64,000 nt of DNA from the NCBI GenBank assembly GCA_040390775.1, contig JAZJXR010000014.1, positions 1 through 64,000 of the forward strand. Reading direction: 5' to 3'. Below are positions 15,073 through 23,645 of this stretch, one piece after another. Below the pieces are notes generated by a model. That model did not search any database, was not told where the DNA came from, and saw only the letters and a program-made list of their open reading frames with translations. Origin of the DNA: JAQBQZ01 sp040390775. Lineage in GTDB: Bacteria > Patescibacteriota > Minisyncoccia > Phycocordibacterales > CAIRYW01. Position 1 is the stretch's first letter. Each line of letters begins with the position of its first letter. The translations under genes and the position numbers were made by a program.

Positions 15073-15495
15073 TTACTTTCCGTTTTCTTCTGCGATCCGC
15101 ACTACTTCATGAAGCACCTCTGATGGAATGGTGGTAGCCTTTACGATATAGCCTGCAATACCGAAAGCTTTGGCTCTGTCTATCTCAGACGGCTGGCCCT
15201 GATTGGAAAGAATGATCACAACAGCGCTCTCTGCCAGCTTATCTTTTCGGATATTGCTAAGGAGCTCGATCCCATCCATTTCCGGCATTACGATATCGAG
15301 GATTATGATATCAGGCACAAATCCGCCTTTTAATTTCTCCAGCGCTTCTGTAGGGCTTGGGATCGAGGTCACATCCATTCCCTCTTTGGAAAATTTCATT
15401 GAATACATCGACAAGAGGAATTTGTCGTCATCTACGATCAAGATTTTGTAATTCTTTTTTGGTTTTGTATCTATCATTTTGTCTGAATCTGTCAT
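15073..15495 (-). CDS. Single-domain response regulator (CheY/PilG-like)
   Basis: A 140-residue receiver domain: acidic pocket IVDDDKF, phospho-acceptor Asp in IIILDIVMPEMDG, conserved Ser/Thr (VIILSNQG) and Lys (IVKATT). There is no output domain, so it should signal by protein contact, plausibly with the pilus motors on either side of it. A TGA-TATAAT box (15502-15507) stands 6 nt before the ATG, giving it its own likely leaderless promoter inside the pilus operon. No histidine kinase is in this window. Confidence 0.93.
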   Translation of the reverse strand: MTDSDKMIDTKPKKNYKILIVDDDKFLLSMYSMKFSKEGMDVTSIPSPTEALEKLKGGFVPDIIILDIVMPEMDGIELLSNIRKDKLAESAVVIILSNQGQPSEIDRAKAFGIAGYIVKATTIPSEVLHEVVRIAEENGK

Positions 15496-15525
15496 GGCTA
15501 AATTATATCATGTAGAGAAGGCAAT

Positions 15526-17256
15526 CTATACAAGGTTGTTTATTTCTTCAAAAGGTATCTGCTTCCTTAGCGCTTTTATTATGGCATCTTCGCGCATCGT
15601 GATCATGCCCTTGGCGCGCACCGCTTTCCAGATCTCGGGACCAGAAGGCTTGGTGAGGATCACTTTTTCAAGCTCTTTATCCATGCCGAACATCTCGAAC
15701 ACCGCCATGCGCCCGCGCGTACCCTTGGGGCAGGATGGCGAAGGAGATATCTGAAGCATTTCTTTGCCATCTGGGATTTCTTTTCGAAATTCTTCCGGCA
15801 GATCTGCAAATTGCTTATCTATCATAGCCTTCAAGCTATCATCCACAGCAATAGGCTTGCCGCTGTCGGGGCAGATCTTTGCTACAAGCCTTTGAGCTAC
15901 AGAGAGGATCAGTGTCGGCGCGATCAGATACGGATCGACACCCATATCAATCAGGCGAGGCACGACGCCGATAGAATCATTAGTGTGAATCGTGGATAGC
16001 ACAAGGTGCCCCGTAAGCGCTGCTTGGATCGCGAGGCCAGCCGTCTCCTTATCGCGTATCTCCCCCACCATGATCACATCAGGGTCTTGGCGGAGTGTAG
16101 TGCGAAGACCGTTCGCAAAAGTATATCCGATCTCTGGGCGCACTTGGGATTGGCTCACGCCTTCTACGTTGTACTCCACCGGATCTTCGAGCGAAAGTAC
16201 GTTGTGGCTTTCTTTGTCTATTTCGGCGAGCATTGAATACAGCGTCGTCGTCTTTCCGCTTCCTGTAGGGCCTGAAATCAAGATAAGCCCGAATGGCCTC
16301 TCGATAGCATCCCTCATCATCTTTAGGTACCTTGGGGAAAGATCGATAGCATCAAGCGGCTTTACGCCTTTGGCCTGATCCAAAATTCTCATCACCACTT
16401 TCTCGCCATAATACACAGGAAAAGTAGACACGCGAAAATCGATCTTCCTGCCATCAATGCGCGCAGAAAATCTGCCGTCTTGTGGCTTTCGCTTTTCGTC
16501 GAGCTTCATGTTGGAAAGCACCTTTATGCGCGCCACCACAGCGTTGAGAACCTTTGGCGGAAGAATAAGGCTTGTATGAAGCACACCGTCCAAGCGAAAT
16601 CTAACCCTCACCTTGTCTGGCATTGGCTCTATGTGTACGTCGGATGCTTCGCCTTCGATCGCATACCTTAATATAGTAGCTACGATCTTCGTCACTGGAG
16701 CATCTTCGATGATATTTGTCTGATTTATTTTCTGGGAAAGATTCTCCTCGCCCGCTTCTGCTGCCGCGATCTCTTTTTCTTCATCCGAAAGATCCGTCTC
16801 AAGCTCGGTCAAGGCTTTCGTCACTTCACCAGAAAGGCCTTTATAAGAATCGATAGCCTTTTTGAAATCTTTTTCTGATATCAAAAACAGCTTGTAGGGA
16901 ATGTTGTCTTTGGAAGAAATAAAATTCAGCGCATCCCTTGCTTCGAAATTTTCTGGATCGACGATGCCTACATCCAGCACGCCATCTTCGAGAGCAAAAG
17001 GAATCATTTTGTAGAAATTCGCAGATTCTTCCGGCAGATATTTGAGCACCTCAAACGCAATAGCAGACGACATCGGCGTCTTTACCGGTATGCCGATCTC
17101 CTCGCCTTTTACTTCAAGGATTTTTTCGCTCGCTACGCCTTCCTTTTCGAGAAGAGCTTCGATGCTTTCGTGCGTATCTTCGGCATCAGCCTTGACCTTC
17201 TTCGCGGAAGCGGTAGTGATGACGCCCTTTTTTAGCAAAAGATCTATTAGATTCAT
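15526..17256 (-). CDS. pilB: Type IV pilus extension ATPase
   Basis: A 576-residue motor for pilus assembly. It has an N-terminal MshE-like domain (about 1-150), a GspE core with Walker A GPTGSGKTTT, Asp box SLEDPVEYN, Walker B DVIMVGEIRD and His-box TGHLVLSTIHTND. The zinc tetracysteine insertion normal for PilB is reduced to single cysteines (KICPDSGKP and PSCPKGTRGR), so zinc is probably not bound. It sits 2 nt after the PilP-like gene. Confidence 0.95.
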   Translation of the reverse strand: MNLIDLLLKKGVITTASAKKVKADAEDTHESIEALLEKEGVASEKILEVKGEEIGIPVKTPMSSAIAFEVLKYLPEESANFYKMIPFALEDGVLDVGIVDPENFEARDALNFISSKDNIPYKLFLISEKDFKKAIDSYKGLSGEVTKALTELETDLSDEEKEIAAAEAGEENLSQKINQTNIIEDAPVTKIVATILRYAIEGEASDVHIEPMPDKVRVRFRLDGVLHTSLILPPKVLNAVVARIKVLSNMKLDEKRKPQDGRFSARIDGRKIDFRVSTFPVYYGEKVVMRILDQAKGVKPLDAIDLSPRYLKMMRDAIERPFGLILISGPTGSGKTTTLYSMLAEIDKESHNVLSLEDPVEYNVEGVSQSQVRPEIGYTFANGLRTTLRQDPDVIMVGEIRDKETAGLAIQAALTGHLVLSTIHTNDSIGVVPRLIDMGVDPYLIAPTLILSVAQRLVAKICPDSGKPIAVDDSLKAMIDKQFADLPEEFRKEIPDGKEMLQISPSPSCPKGTRGRMAVFEMFGMDKELEKVILTKPSGPEIWKAVRAKGMITMREDAIIKALRKQIPFEEINNLV

Positions 17257-17258
17257 TT

Positions 17259-17648
17259 TTACTTCTTTTTGGTATTAGCTTTAGCTGGAGTCGTGGTCGA
17301 AGTGTCGACAAATCCAAGAGATTCTACTGAAGAATTAGATCCGCCGGAAAGGCTGCCTGAAAACGGATTGGCCTTGCCCAAAGATTCTGGCACGATCGGC
17401 TGGCTGAAATCCACCAAAGCGCGGAATACAGGATCAAGAAAGAGCTTCTCATCGAGAGTAACGCCCTGCACCTCTATAAGGATAGGCAAGAAATTGCTTT
17501 CCGGGGTAGAGCTTGAGATTTGGCTTGTGGTCTTCAATAGAGAAGTGGAAGCTGGCTTTTTGATAAAGCTGTTGTACACAATGAATCCAGCAAAAATAAG
17601 CGCTAGAACGATGATCGGCATTTTTAGTTTTTGGAAAATTTCTTTCAT
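17259..17648 (-). CDS. Pilus-locus membrane protein, PilP-like position
   Basis: A 129-residue protein with one N-terminal membrane segment (MPIIVLALIFAGFIVYNSF). A periplasm-side or wall-side segment follows, with LDPVFRALVDFSQPIVPESLGKANPF. The 'F..LVDFS.P..PE..G..NPF' pattern is shared by proteins in this slot of Patescibacteria pilus loci. There is no lipoprotein Cys, so it is not a classical PilP. It sits between pilO and pilB and probably joins the alignment complex. Confidence 0.7.
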   Translation of the reverse strand: MKEIFQKLKMPIIVLALIFAGFIVYNSFIKKPASTSLLKTTSQISSSTPESNFLPILIEVQGVTLDEKLFLDPVFRALVDFSQPIVPESLGKANPFSGSLSGGSNSSVESLGFVDTSTTTPAKANTKKK

Positions 17649-17666
17649 ATAATTATCTTGCCAAAA

Positions 17667-18209
17667 TTATTTTAGCCAATAGGTTTTAATGGTGACGGCA
17701 TAATCATTCAGATCCTTGGGCCCAGCTTTGAAAGAAAGATCAGTGACGTCCACCAATCGCAGCCCTTGCTCCAGATCCTTAATAAAAGCTACAAAATCTT
17801 CGTATGAAGCCTGTGTGCGGAAAGATACCAATATAGAAGAATAGGCCTGCGTGGTAGGGCCGAGCACACTGTCTTTGCTATTTGCTGGCGCAGCCTGATC
17901 TATTTTGACTTTGGATACAGACATATTGTGCTTTCGCGCAATACCGTTGATATCTAATATCAGCTGAACGTTATCCACATGATCCGGCAAAAGCTTGGTC
18001 AAAGCATCAATATCAGAAGCTGCAAATTGAGCGTACTTGGCTTGGAGCTCGCCGCGCTTCTTCAAGACTTCCTGTGATTTGCCCAAAGCAGAATTGTAGC
18101 TAGCGATATCGCTTTGGAGAGATTTGATTTGCTGGTACTGCCCATTCGTAAAGAAAAAGAAAAGCCCGAGCGCTGCTAATATTAATATTGTAGGAAAGAT
18201 ATTTTTCAT
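17667..18209 (-). CDS. pilO: Type IV pilus assembly protein PilO
   Basis: A 180-residue bitopic membrane protein: a single N-terminal helix (IFPTILILAALGLFFFF), a coiled-coil (residues about 25-65) and a ferredoxin-like domain ending DVTDLSFKAGPKDLNDYAVTIKTYWLK. It dimerises with PilN to connect cytosolic PilM to the rest of the machine. It starts one base after pilN ends. Confidence 0.85.
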   Translation of the reverse strand: MKNIFPTILILAALGLFFFFTNGQYQQIKSLQSDIASYNSALGKSQEVLKKRGELQAKYAQFAASDIDALTKLLPDHVDNVQLILDINGIARKHNMSVSKVKIDQAAPANSKDSVLGPTTQAYSSILVSFRTQASYEDFVAFIKDLEQGLRLVDVTDLSFKAGPKDLNDYAVTIKTYWLK

Positions 18210-18884
18210 TTAATTTTGGGGTGCTGTTGGAAAAATGGCTGTAGTAGATCCAAGAGATTCATCCGGCAGCGCTGCTGCATCGGCGGGCACTGCAGCGTCG
18301 CCCGTGGCGGCCTTTCTAGTGTATGCGATAAATCCGTGATCAATGTTAGTCGTAAAATTAAACACCACATCCCCCTGATTATCCAGATCAAGATTTGAAA
18401 AAATCGGGCCTTTCAGAGCTCTCTCTGCACCAAACACTGTGGATTGATACGCCACGGCATTGTAGCTCTTGGCGACACCGTTCATTGCTAGCGACGCTAC
18501 ACCATCGGTAGCCACACTGTATTTGAAATCCGAAAACCCAACGCTTTGAAGCGTCTTGTCCGCGAGAAAATCAAATATATAAGAAACAGCCACGTGCTTT
18601 GCCAAAAGCTCTTTGGCAGAATTGATCCTGTTGTCGAGGCGCACGTATTGATCGATCGTCTGCGGCTCGAAGGCTTTGATGTTTTTATCGAGATCGCTTT
18701 GCATGCTGGCTTTAGAGCTTTCCAAATACTTTTCCCAGCCGAATGCTCCAGCCGCAATCACCGCGCTAATGAAAAATATGATCGTAGCAAGAAAAGCAAA
18801 AAGGCCAAGCGGCTTTTTGACGCTCCTGTCTACCGGAGCAAGGTTCGTCTTGGGAATGAATGATGTCGAGAACTTTGTTTCCAT
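18210..18884 (-). CDS. pilN: Type IV pilus assembly protein PilN
   Basis: A 224-residue protein with a short cytosolic N-terminus, one membrane helix (about 28-52: FAFLATIIFFISAVIAAGAF), then a helical stretch and a ferredoxin-like domain. It lacks a clear copy of the INLLP PilM-binding motif, so the name rests mainly on topology and position before pilO. The C-terminus is Ala/Pro rich. A TATAAT box lies 8 nt before the ATG. Confidence 0.75.
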   Translation of the reverse strand: METKFSTSFIPKTNLAPVDRSVKKPLGLFAFLATIIFFISAVIAAGAFGWEKYLESSKASMQSDLDKNIKAFEPQTIDQYVRLDNRINSAKELLAKHVAVSYIFDFLADKTLQSVGFSDFKYSVATDGVASLAMNGVAKSYNAVAYQSTVFGAERALKGPIFSNLDLDNQGDVVFNFTTNIDHGFIAYTRKAATGDAAVPADAAALPDESLGSTTAIFPTAPQN

Positions 18885-18946
18885 TAGTGTCTATTATATA
18901 TCATTTCCAAATGCAATGGGAGAATCATGTGTGGAGAAACACCGAT

Positions 18947-20548
18947 CTATCTCTTAAGAAAAGCTTCTGGAATATCGCGAAGCCTCGTTGGTAGGACAAA
19001 GCAGTTGTTGTTCTTTTCGCTTAATGCCTGCATATCGTATTCATCTTGCTCGATCGCCACCTGCAAAATCCCCATATTGTTCGTCGTCTCATCTATAGCG
19101 CTATCCAGATCGATCATTTTTGCAGAAACTGACGCGGCTCCGCTTTGCACATCTCCAGAGCCACCCTCTATCGCTTTTGCCAGATCGGCTTTGGCCGCTT
19201 TCAGATCAGATAGCTGCAAAGCTAGCTTTCTGTATGTATTGAGATGAAGATCATGATCTGCTTTTAAATTCTCGAATTTTTTGCTGTCCGATTCAAGTAA
19301 AGTGTAATCGCATTCTGGAGTTGTCTTCTTGCAATACATATAAAGCCCATCAATAATCTTTTCTTCCCCCGGATCACAGGTATTGTTGTCATACATGTTC
19401 GGCTCTTCTGTATTTGCATCCCCTTCTCCAGCATTTACATTTGAATCACTGACCGTAGGCTCATCCGCAGGAACCTGCTCGGCAGGCGCCGAGGTATCCA
19501 CATAAGCCGGAGTGTTGTCAGGGACGCACATCGAAGCTTGCTTCAGAAAATAATCTGCCGTCGCGATAGCTGATTGAATGCTCACGATCTGATTACCTGC
19601 ATCAACTATCTTTTGCGGCAAAACCACATCTCTGTAATTTTTCAATTCTGGAAGCATAGCCCTAAGGCTATTTGCATAATCTTTAGCGGCTTGGTTCTTT
19701 GCCACCAAAGAATTGTAAGCATTAAGAGCGTTCTTGTATGCAGCCTCTGTGTCTGAGAATACTCCAGGAGTGATCAGATATTTGCTTTTGTATGCAGCAA
19801 GAGTGGAATTGTATCTAGCAACAAGGTTCGTGATCTGAGAAGTATCTAAAGCTAGATCAGCAGATAGCTGAGCATATGTCTCTCCGAAATTAGATGGATA
19901 TTTTTGGTTGTAAGCCCTAAGAGCCGCACCGCTTTTTGCACTCGCAGCATTGAGGCTTGCTAGCGCAGTGTTGTATGCGGATTGCAAAGCGTTGTAATTC
20001 CCTGCCTTTGGCTTTGCCGCATAGAAAGCTGTAGAAGCGGCGGCGTATGATTTCTGAGCGCTATCTGTAGCAGCTAGCAATCCATCGAGAGATTTTCTTT
20101 CTGGAAGCTGTAACGTAATAGATGCTTTAGCATCCGTGTATGATTTGATGCTGGTCGCGAAATCGGCCAAAACCTTTTCGGCATTGTATCTAGCAGTGAT
20201 ATCATCTGTCTTTTTCTTTTCTTGGAGAAGAGCGTAATCGCTTAGAATCGCTTTCTCTATTTTGGGAATTGCATCCGTTATCGACGCGTACTCCATGCTT
20301 GCTTTTGGAATCTCGGCGAGAAGTGAGAGCTTGGCGGAAGAAGCCACAGTAAGATCTGATGCCATCTGCGCTCTTTCGGCTGTCTTATTATCAATGTCTG
20401 ATTGCAAGGGGCAGCTAGAATTTAGCGCTGCAGTGAGCTCGAGATTTTTGTAATACGCACCGGCTCCTCCCACGATGACAGTCGCGATGATTGCAGAAGA
20501 AAGCAGGATCTGGTGGCGAGAGAGAATATCTAAAAATTTTGTTTTCAT
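18947..20548 (-). CDS. Large coiled-coil membrane-anchored protein in the pilus locus
   Basis: A 533-residue protein, unrecognised. It has one N-terminal membrane helix (ILLSSAIIATVIVGGAGAYY), a very long Ala/Ser/Lys-rich coiled-coil (about 40-340), an acidic Pro-rich linker with six or so Cys-containing positions (CVPDNTP, CDPGEEK, YCKKTTPECD) and a second coiled-coil. It ends PTRLRDIPEAFLKR. It lies between pilM and pilN, a position with no gene in classical pilus operons. It may be a long spacer across the cell wall; this is inferred from shape alone. Confidence 0.75.
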   Translation of the reverse strand: MKTKFLDILSRHQILLSSAIIATVIVGGAGAYYKNLELTAALNSSCPLQSDIDNKTAERAQMASDLTVASSAKLSLLAEIPKASMEYASITDAIPKIEKAILSDYALLQEKKKTDDITARYNAEKVLADFATSIKSYTDAKASITLQLPERKSLDGLLAATDSAQKSYAAASTAFYAAKPKAGNYNALQSAYNTALASLNAASAKSGAALRAYNQKYPSNFGETYAQLSADLALDTSQITNLVARYNSTLAAYKSKYLITPGVFSDTEAAYKNALNAYNSLVAKNQAAKDYANSLRAMLPELKNYRDVVLPQKIVDAGNQIVSIQSAIATADYFLKQASMCVPDNTPAYVDTSAPAEQVPADEPTVSDSNVNAGEGDANTEEPNMYDNNTCDPGEEKIIDGLYMYCKKTTPECDYTLLESDSKKFENLKADHDLHLNTYRKLALQLSDLKAAKADLAKAIEGGSGDVQSGAASVSAKMIDLDSAIDETTNNMGILQVAIEQDEYDMQALSEKNNNCFVLPTRLRDIPEAFLKR

Positions 20549-20561
20549 AAATAATAAAAAT

Positions 20562-21680
20562 CTAATCTATCTCCTGAAGCTTGCGCAGCGCGATGCCCAC
20601 CGCTACTGCAAAATCAAGCCCCGTCTGCTTTAACAGATCTGCAAGAAACGCCGGAGCCTCTACTTTGTTGAAGGGATTACCCAAGACCACTTCCGTCTCA
20701 AACCTAGAGCGAGCAACATCGAAAAATCCTTTCATAGCGACGCCTCCGCCGGTGAGGTACACCTTGCCAATAGATTTGCTGTGCTTCTTTTGATACGCCA
20801 GCATCAGGCTTCCTGCTTCGGAAAAAATATAATCCAGAGTAAGCTCGATAATGCCATAAACATTCTTTTCGTCCGCTGCGCTGCCTTCTCCCAAATTCCT
20901 TTTTATCTTTTCAGCTTTTTCGATCGACACCTGAAGGCCTTTAGATAGGCTTATGGTGATCTCTTGAGAGCCTTTGTTTATGATATGAGATTCTTTGACA
21001 ACACCGCGCTCAGAAATATAAATTTTTGTACTCGATGCGCCCATGTCGAATATCATAACGGGCGCGATCTCGCGATCCACAAGCGCGCGAACAGAGGCAA
21101 ACATTTCTATTTCAAAAAAGCTTGTCTTAAGCCCTGCTGCTGTCACGATAGAATTATATCCAGAGAGGACTTCGTTGTGGATCGAGACAAGCAGCACTTC
21201 TGTCTTGTCTCCCCTCGAAGGCTTCTTTATGCTGCCTTCCGGATCGAAATCAAAAGCCTTGTCTTCTTCTTTTGGAATTATCCACCAATCGATAGACACT
21301 TCCGAGATCGGCACAGGGATAAATTTCCGAGCTTCAAGCGGAATCATTTCCCGTAGCTTTTCTTCGGGTAGAGCTGGCATTTCAAGCAAGGTCACAAGGC
21401 TGGACCTGAGAGGTATAGAAATGCCAGAATTTGTGGTGGTGACGTTTGATTCGCGAATCAGATCTTTGATCGCTTCGGCCAGCTTGTCTGAAGACAAATT
21501 GGTGGCTTGGCCGATCGTAAGATTGGCATATGGCCCAAGCGCGAGCGAGCCATAGGTTTTGAGCACGGCCCGGCCGCGCACTTTGGCAAGCTGCACGACC
21601 TTAATAGCAGAAGATCCGATATCTATCCCGATCACGTTTGTATCCCCTTTTGCAAAGAAGTTTTTGAATGGATTATCCAT
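20562..21680 (-). CDS. pilM: Type IV pilus assembly protein PilM
   Basis: A 372-residue actin-like ATP-binding protein that anchors the pilus complex in the cytosol. It begins IGIDIGSSAIKVVQL (phosphate 1 motif), has a second IFDMGASSTKIYI (phosphate 2) and a late VYLTGGGVAMKGF (adenosine motif). This is the FtsA-like fold. It is the first gene of the pilus operon and is divergent from comF, with only 24 bases between the start codons. Confidence 0.95.
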   Translation of the reverse strand: MDNPFKNFFAKGDTNVIGIDIGSSAIKVVQLAKVRGRAVLKTYGSLALGPYANLTIGQATNLSSDKLAEAIKDLIRESNVTTTNSGISIPLRSSLVTLLEMPALPEEKLREMIPLEARKFIPVPISEVSIDWWIIPKEEDKAFDFDPEGSIKKPSRGDKTEVLLVSIHNEVLSGYNSIVTAAGLKTSFFEIEMFASVRALVDREIAPVMIFDMGASSTKIYISERGVVKESHIINKGSQEITISLSKGLQVSIEKAEKIKRNLGEGSAADEKNVYGIIELTLDYIFSEAGSLMLAYQKKHSKSIGKVYLTGGGVAMKGFFDVARSRFETEVVLGNPFNKVEAPAFLADLLKQTGLDFAVAVGIALRKLQEID

Positions 21681-21704
21681 TGATTAGTTGTAAAATTATA
21701 ACAC

Positions 21705-22370
21705 ATGCAAGGATTTTTGAAGAAGTGTGGAAATATACTGAAAGAAGCATTCAAGCTTGGATTCGGCAGAGATGATCCAGAATTCCTGCGTGCGCTTTCG
21801 CTTGAAGAATCCGCATGGCAGATTATCGCAATGCCGCAAAAGCTTGGAGATGGCACGCTGACGCTGTTTCATTATGAAAACAAAATGGTGCGAAGCGGAA
21901 TTCTAGCCGTCAAAAGAAGAAATAATCCCAAAATGGCAGATATATTTGCAGGGCTTGCCGCAGATTTCTTGCTCGAAGAGCTCTCAGAAATGGAGATGAT
22001 GCATGATTTCAAGGATCCGATCATCATCGGCATTCCGATGTCCAAAAAAAATTTATTAAACAAAGGCTTTAATCATGCAGAAGAAGTGGCGAAGAAAATC
22101 GCCGCGCTCTTGCCGCCGATGGAATTTATGAGGGGAGCCCTCGAGAAAACCCGAGCCACAGCTCCGCAGAAAAATCTATCGCGCGCAAAAAGGCTGACGA
22201 ACGTATCGCATTCCATGATGGTAAGCCGCAAATATTTGGATAAAATAAAAGCCAGATGCGTGATCGTGCTCGATGATGTATCCACCACAGGCGCCACCCT
22301 ATCCGAAGCCCGCCGCGCCCTTCTCGCCGCCAACGCCCGCAAAGTGCTTTGCTTCGCTCTCGCGCATTAA
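21705..22370 (+). CDS. comF: ComF-family phosphoribosyltransferase-like protein
   Basis: A 221-residue protein with a type I phosphoribosyltransferase domain. The PRPP-binding loop is VIVLDDVSTTGATLSEA (about residues 186-202), and a PIIIGIPMSKKNLLNKGFNHAEEVAKKI segment matches the ComF domain. The N-terminal zinc finger of classical ComF is absent. ComF proteins act in DNA uptake together with type IV pili, and here the gene is head-to-head with pilM, which fits natural competence. That role is inferred. Confidence 0.88.
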   Translation: MQGFLKKCGNILKEAFKLGFGRDDPEFLRALSLEESAWQIIAMPQKLGDGTLTLFHYENKMVRSGILAVKRRNNPKMADIFAGLAADFLLEELSEMEMMHDFKDPIIIGIPMSKKNLLNKGFNHAEEVAKKIAALLPPMEFMRGALEKTRATAPQKNLSRAKRLTNVSHSMMVSRKYLDKIKARCVIVLDDVSTTGATLSEARRALLAANARKVLCFALAH

Positions 22371-22380
22371 AGAAATAAAA

Positions 22381-22403
22381 AACACCGCGAGCTATGCGGT
22401 GCT
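22381..22403 (-). terminator. Terminator after the small hypothetical gene
   Basis: GCACCGC and GCGGTG form a 6-7 bp hairpin which on the minus strand is followed by TTTTTTATTT. The stem overlaps the end of the 22392-22628 gene. On the plus strand it may also slow transcripts leaving comF. Confidence 0.7.
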
Positions 22404-22628
22404 GGCTGACATACTGTAAGCTTTTCGCCTACGACCTTCCACTTCTATTTTGTAACGAAGCAATGCTTTGGGATCGTACTCAAGAGCTTGCATCATACCA
22501 GGATCGAAATCCAAAGACGGATGAAATTTGTATTCACGAATCCAAAGCCTGTGCCAGCAAACGCGAAGCCAAGCAGGCCGCAAATGAAAGCAGAACCAGA
22601 CATCGATTCTGTAGAGGATCGGTTTCAT
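22392..22628 (-). CDS. Small hypothetical protein
   Basis: A 78-residue frame rich in aromatic and charged residues (VWFCFHLRPAWLRVCWHRLWIREYKFHPSLDFDP). It ends in a terminator-like hairpin whose T-run lies directly beyond the stop codon on this strand. That is the main support for it over the equally long plus-strand frame. No domain recognised; the Trp/Arg-rich first half followed by a basic tail is not membrane-like. Confidence 0.55.
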   Translation of the reverse strand: MKPILYRIDVWFCFHLRPAWLRVCWHRLWIREYKFHPSLDFDPGMMQALEYDPKALLRYKIEVEGRRRKAYSMSASTA

Positions 22629-22662
22629 GATAATGGGAACAAATACTTTCTACATCTTATAC

Positions 22663-23385
22663 TTATATTGAAATAGAAGTAAAGACAGCGGACGGAGTGC
22701 CATCAGCAAGATTGTCTGCTGCATTGTAATCGTGAAGAGAATTCATAAATAGATCATAGCCGTATTCGTGATTGGCTCCTGCTTTTTCATCCCCCGGATC
22801 GTTTGTAATAAATACCTTTTTATCATCATCGAATCCCACCACAACGATCGTGTGGTATGAGGAAAGCGTCGGCGAAAATTCTATGTTTGGATTATGTAAA
22901 TCGAATCCGCGATGAAGCGTGATCACTGGCCGGCCCGCTTTGATCTCTGCTTTTATTTCGTCCATAGTTGGATTTTCTTTTAGCTCTGCATTAAAGCTTG
23001 CAAACCTACGCGACATATCCGCAATCTGCAGCCCATCTGCATTTCGAGAAGATTCGTACCTGACTTCTTCTTCAGCAAATAGATTAAGCATGTATTCCTT
23101 GGCATGGGCAACGCTGACGGATTTCGATCCCTTGTAGAATTCATCCACCATCATCACGCTCGCCTCTTCACAAGCATTCGCCCAAGGCTGCTTCCAAATC
23201 CCCTCCGGCGCTTCGCTGATGTACGGCACTGCAAGCACAACTCTATTTTTATTATTCGCTTCTGCTTTTGGCGCAGATTTAAAAGCCACTATTTCTGCAG
23301 GAGCCTCCGTGCGCCGTGGCCAGAGCAAAAATCCTCCTATCATCAGAGCAAGCACGATTCCATAAAAAACAAATGAATACTTCAT
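22663..23385 (-). CDS. Membrane-anchored C39-like cysteine peptidase
   Basis: A 240-residue protein. Residues about 6-20 form an N-terminal signal anchor (FYGIVLALMIGGFLLW). The rest is a peptidase_C39_2 domain: VPYISEAPEGIWKQPWANACEEASVMM contains the oxyanion Gln and catalytic Cys, SYHTIVVVGFDDD contains the His, and a Asp/Asn follows (ITNDPGD). It probably cuts peptides outside the membrane. The start at 23385 was chosen because an upstream frame would run through tRNA-Ser, which ends 2 bases away. Confidence 0.85.
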   Translation of the reverse strand: MKYSFVFYGIVLALMIGGFLLWPRRTEAPAEIVAFKSAPKAEANNKNRVVLAVPYISEAPEGIWKQPWANACEEASVMMVDEFYKGSKSVSVAHAKEYMLNLFAEEEVRYESSRNADGLQIADMSRRFASFNAELKENPTMDEIKAEIKAGRPVITLHRGFDLHNPNIEFSPTLSSYHTIVVVGFDDDKKVFITNDPGDEKAGANHEYGYDLFMNSLHDYNAADNLADGTPSAVFTSISI

Positions 23386-23386
23386 A

Positions 23387-23472
23387 CGGAGACGGAGGGA
23401 TTCGAACCCTCGAGGGTTATTCACCCTACCCCCTTAGCAAGGGGGCACATTCGACCACTCTGACACGTCTCC
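23387..23472 (-). tRNA. tRNA-Ser (GCT)
   Basis: An 86-nt class II tRNA on the minus strand: acceptor GGAGACG/CGTCTCC, anticodon loop TTGCTAA (anticodon GCT, codons AGC/AGU), a long variable arm (TAGGGTGAATAACCCTC) and T-arm GAGGG-TTCGAAT-CCCTC, with G73. No CCA is encoded. Confidence 0.95.
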
Positions 23473-23531
23473 ACATATCCGCGGTAGCAACAGGTTATCA
23501 CAGATACTCTGTTTTTTCTATCACAGATAAA

Positions 23532-23540
23532 TGCTATAAT
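23532..23540 (+). promoter_or_regulatory. Extended -10 promoter
   Basis: TGC-TATAAT (23532-23540) with no good -35. It is about 105 nt before the ATP-grasp gene, which has its own closer box (TGC-TATTAT at 23631-23639), so it seems to serve a short separate transcript. Confidence 0.55.
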
Positions 23541-23546
23541 ATTCCT

Positions 23547-23633
23547 GTCGGTTTTTAGTAGCATTATAGGCATATTTTTTATGACACTAGGGCACTAGAT
23601 CGCACAAAAGGGCAGCTTCGGCTGCTCTTTTGC
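23547..23633 (+). ncRNA. Candidate short RNA between tRNA-Ser and the ATP-grasp gene
   Basis: The predicted start near 23547 follows an extended -10 box. The RNA would be about 87 nt and end at a hairpin AAAAG-g-GCAGC / GCTGC-t-CTTTT with a TTCG tetraloop (23606-23631) plus a short T-run. The only frame inside is five codons (ATG at 23581). The downstream gene has its own -10 box inside the terminator tail. It might instead be an attenuated leader. Confidence 0.4.
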
Positions 23634-23645
23634 TATTATACAAAC

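Noticed and set aside
22394..22630. Plus-strand 78-codon frame after comF
   Set aside because: The opposite frame has a terminator directly after its stop codon and more protein-like sequence.
23385..23424. N-terminal extension of the C39-like peptidase
   Set aside because: It reads through the tRNA-Ser gene; the ATG at 23385 begins a normal signal anchor.
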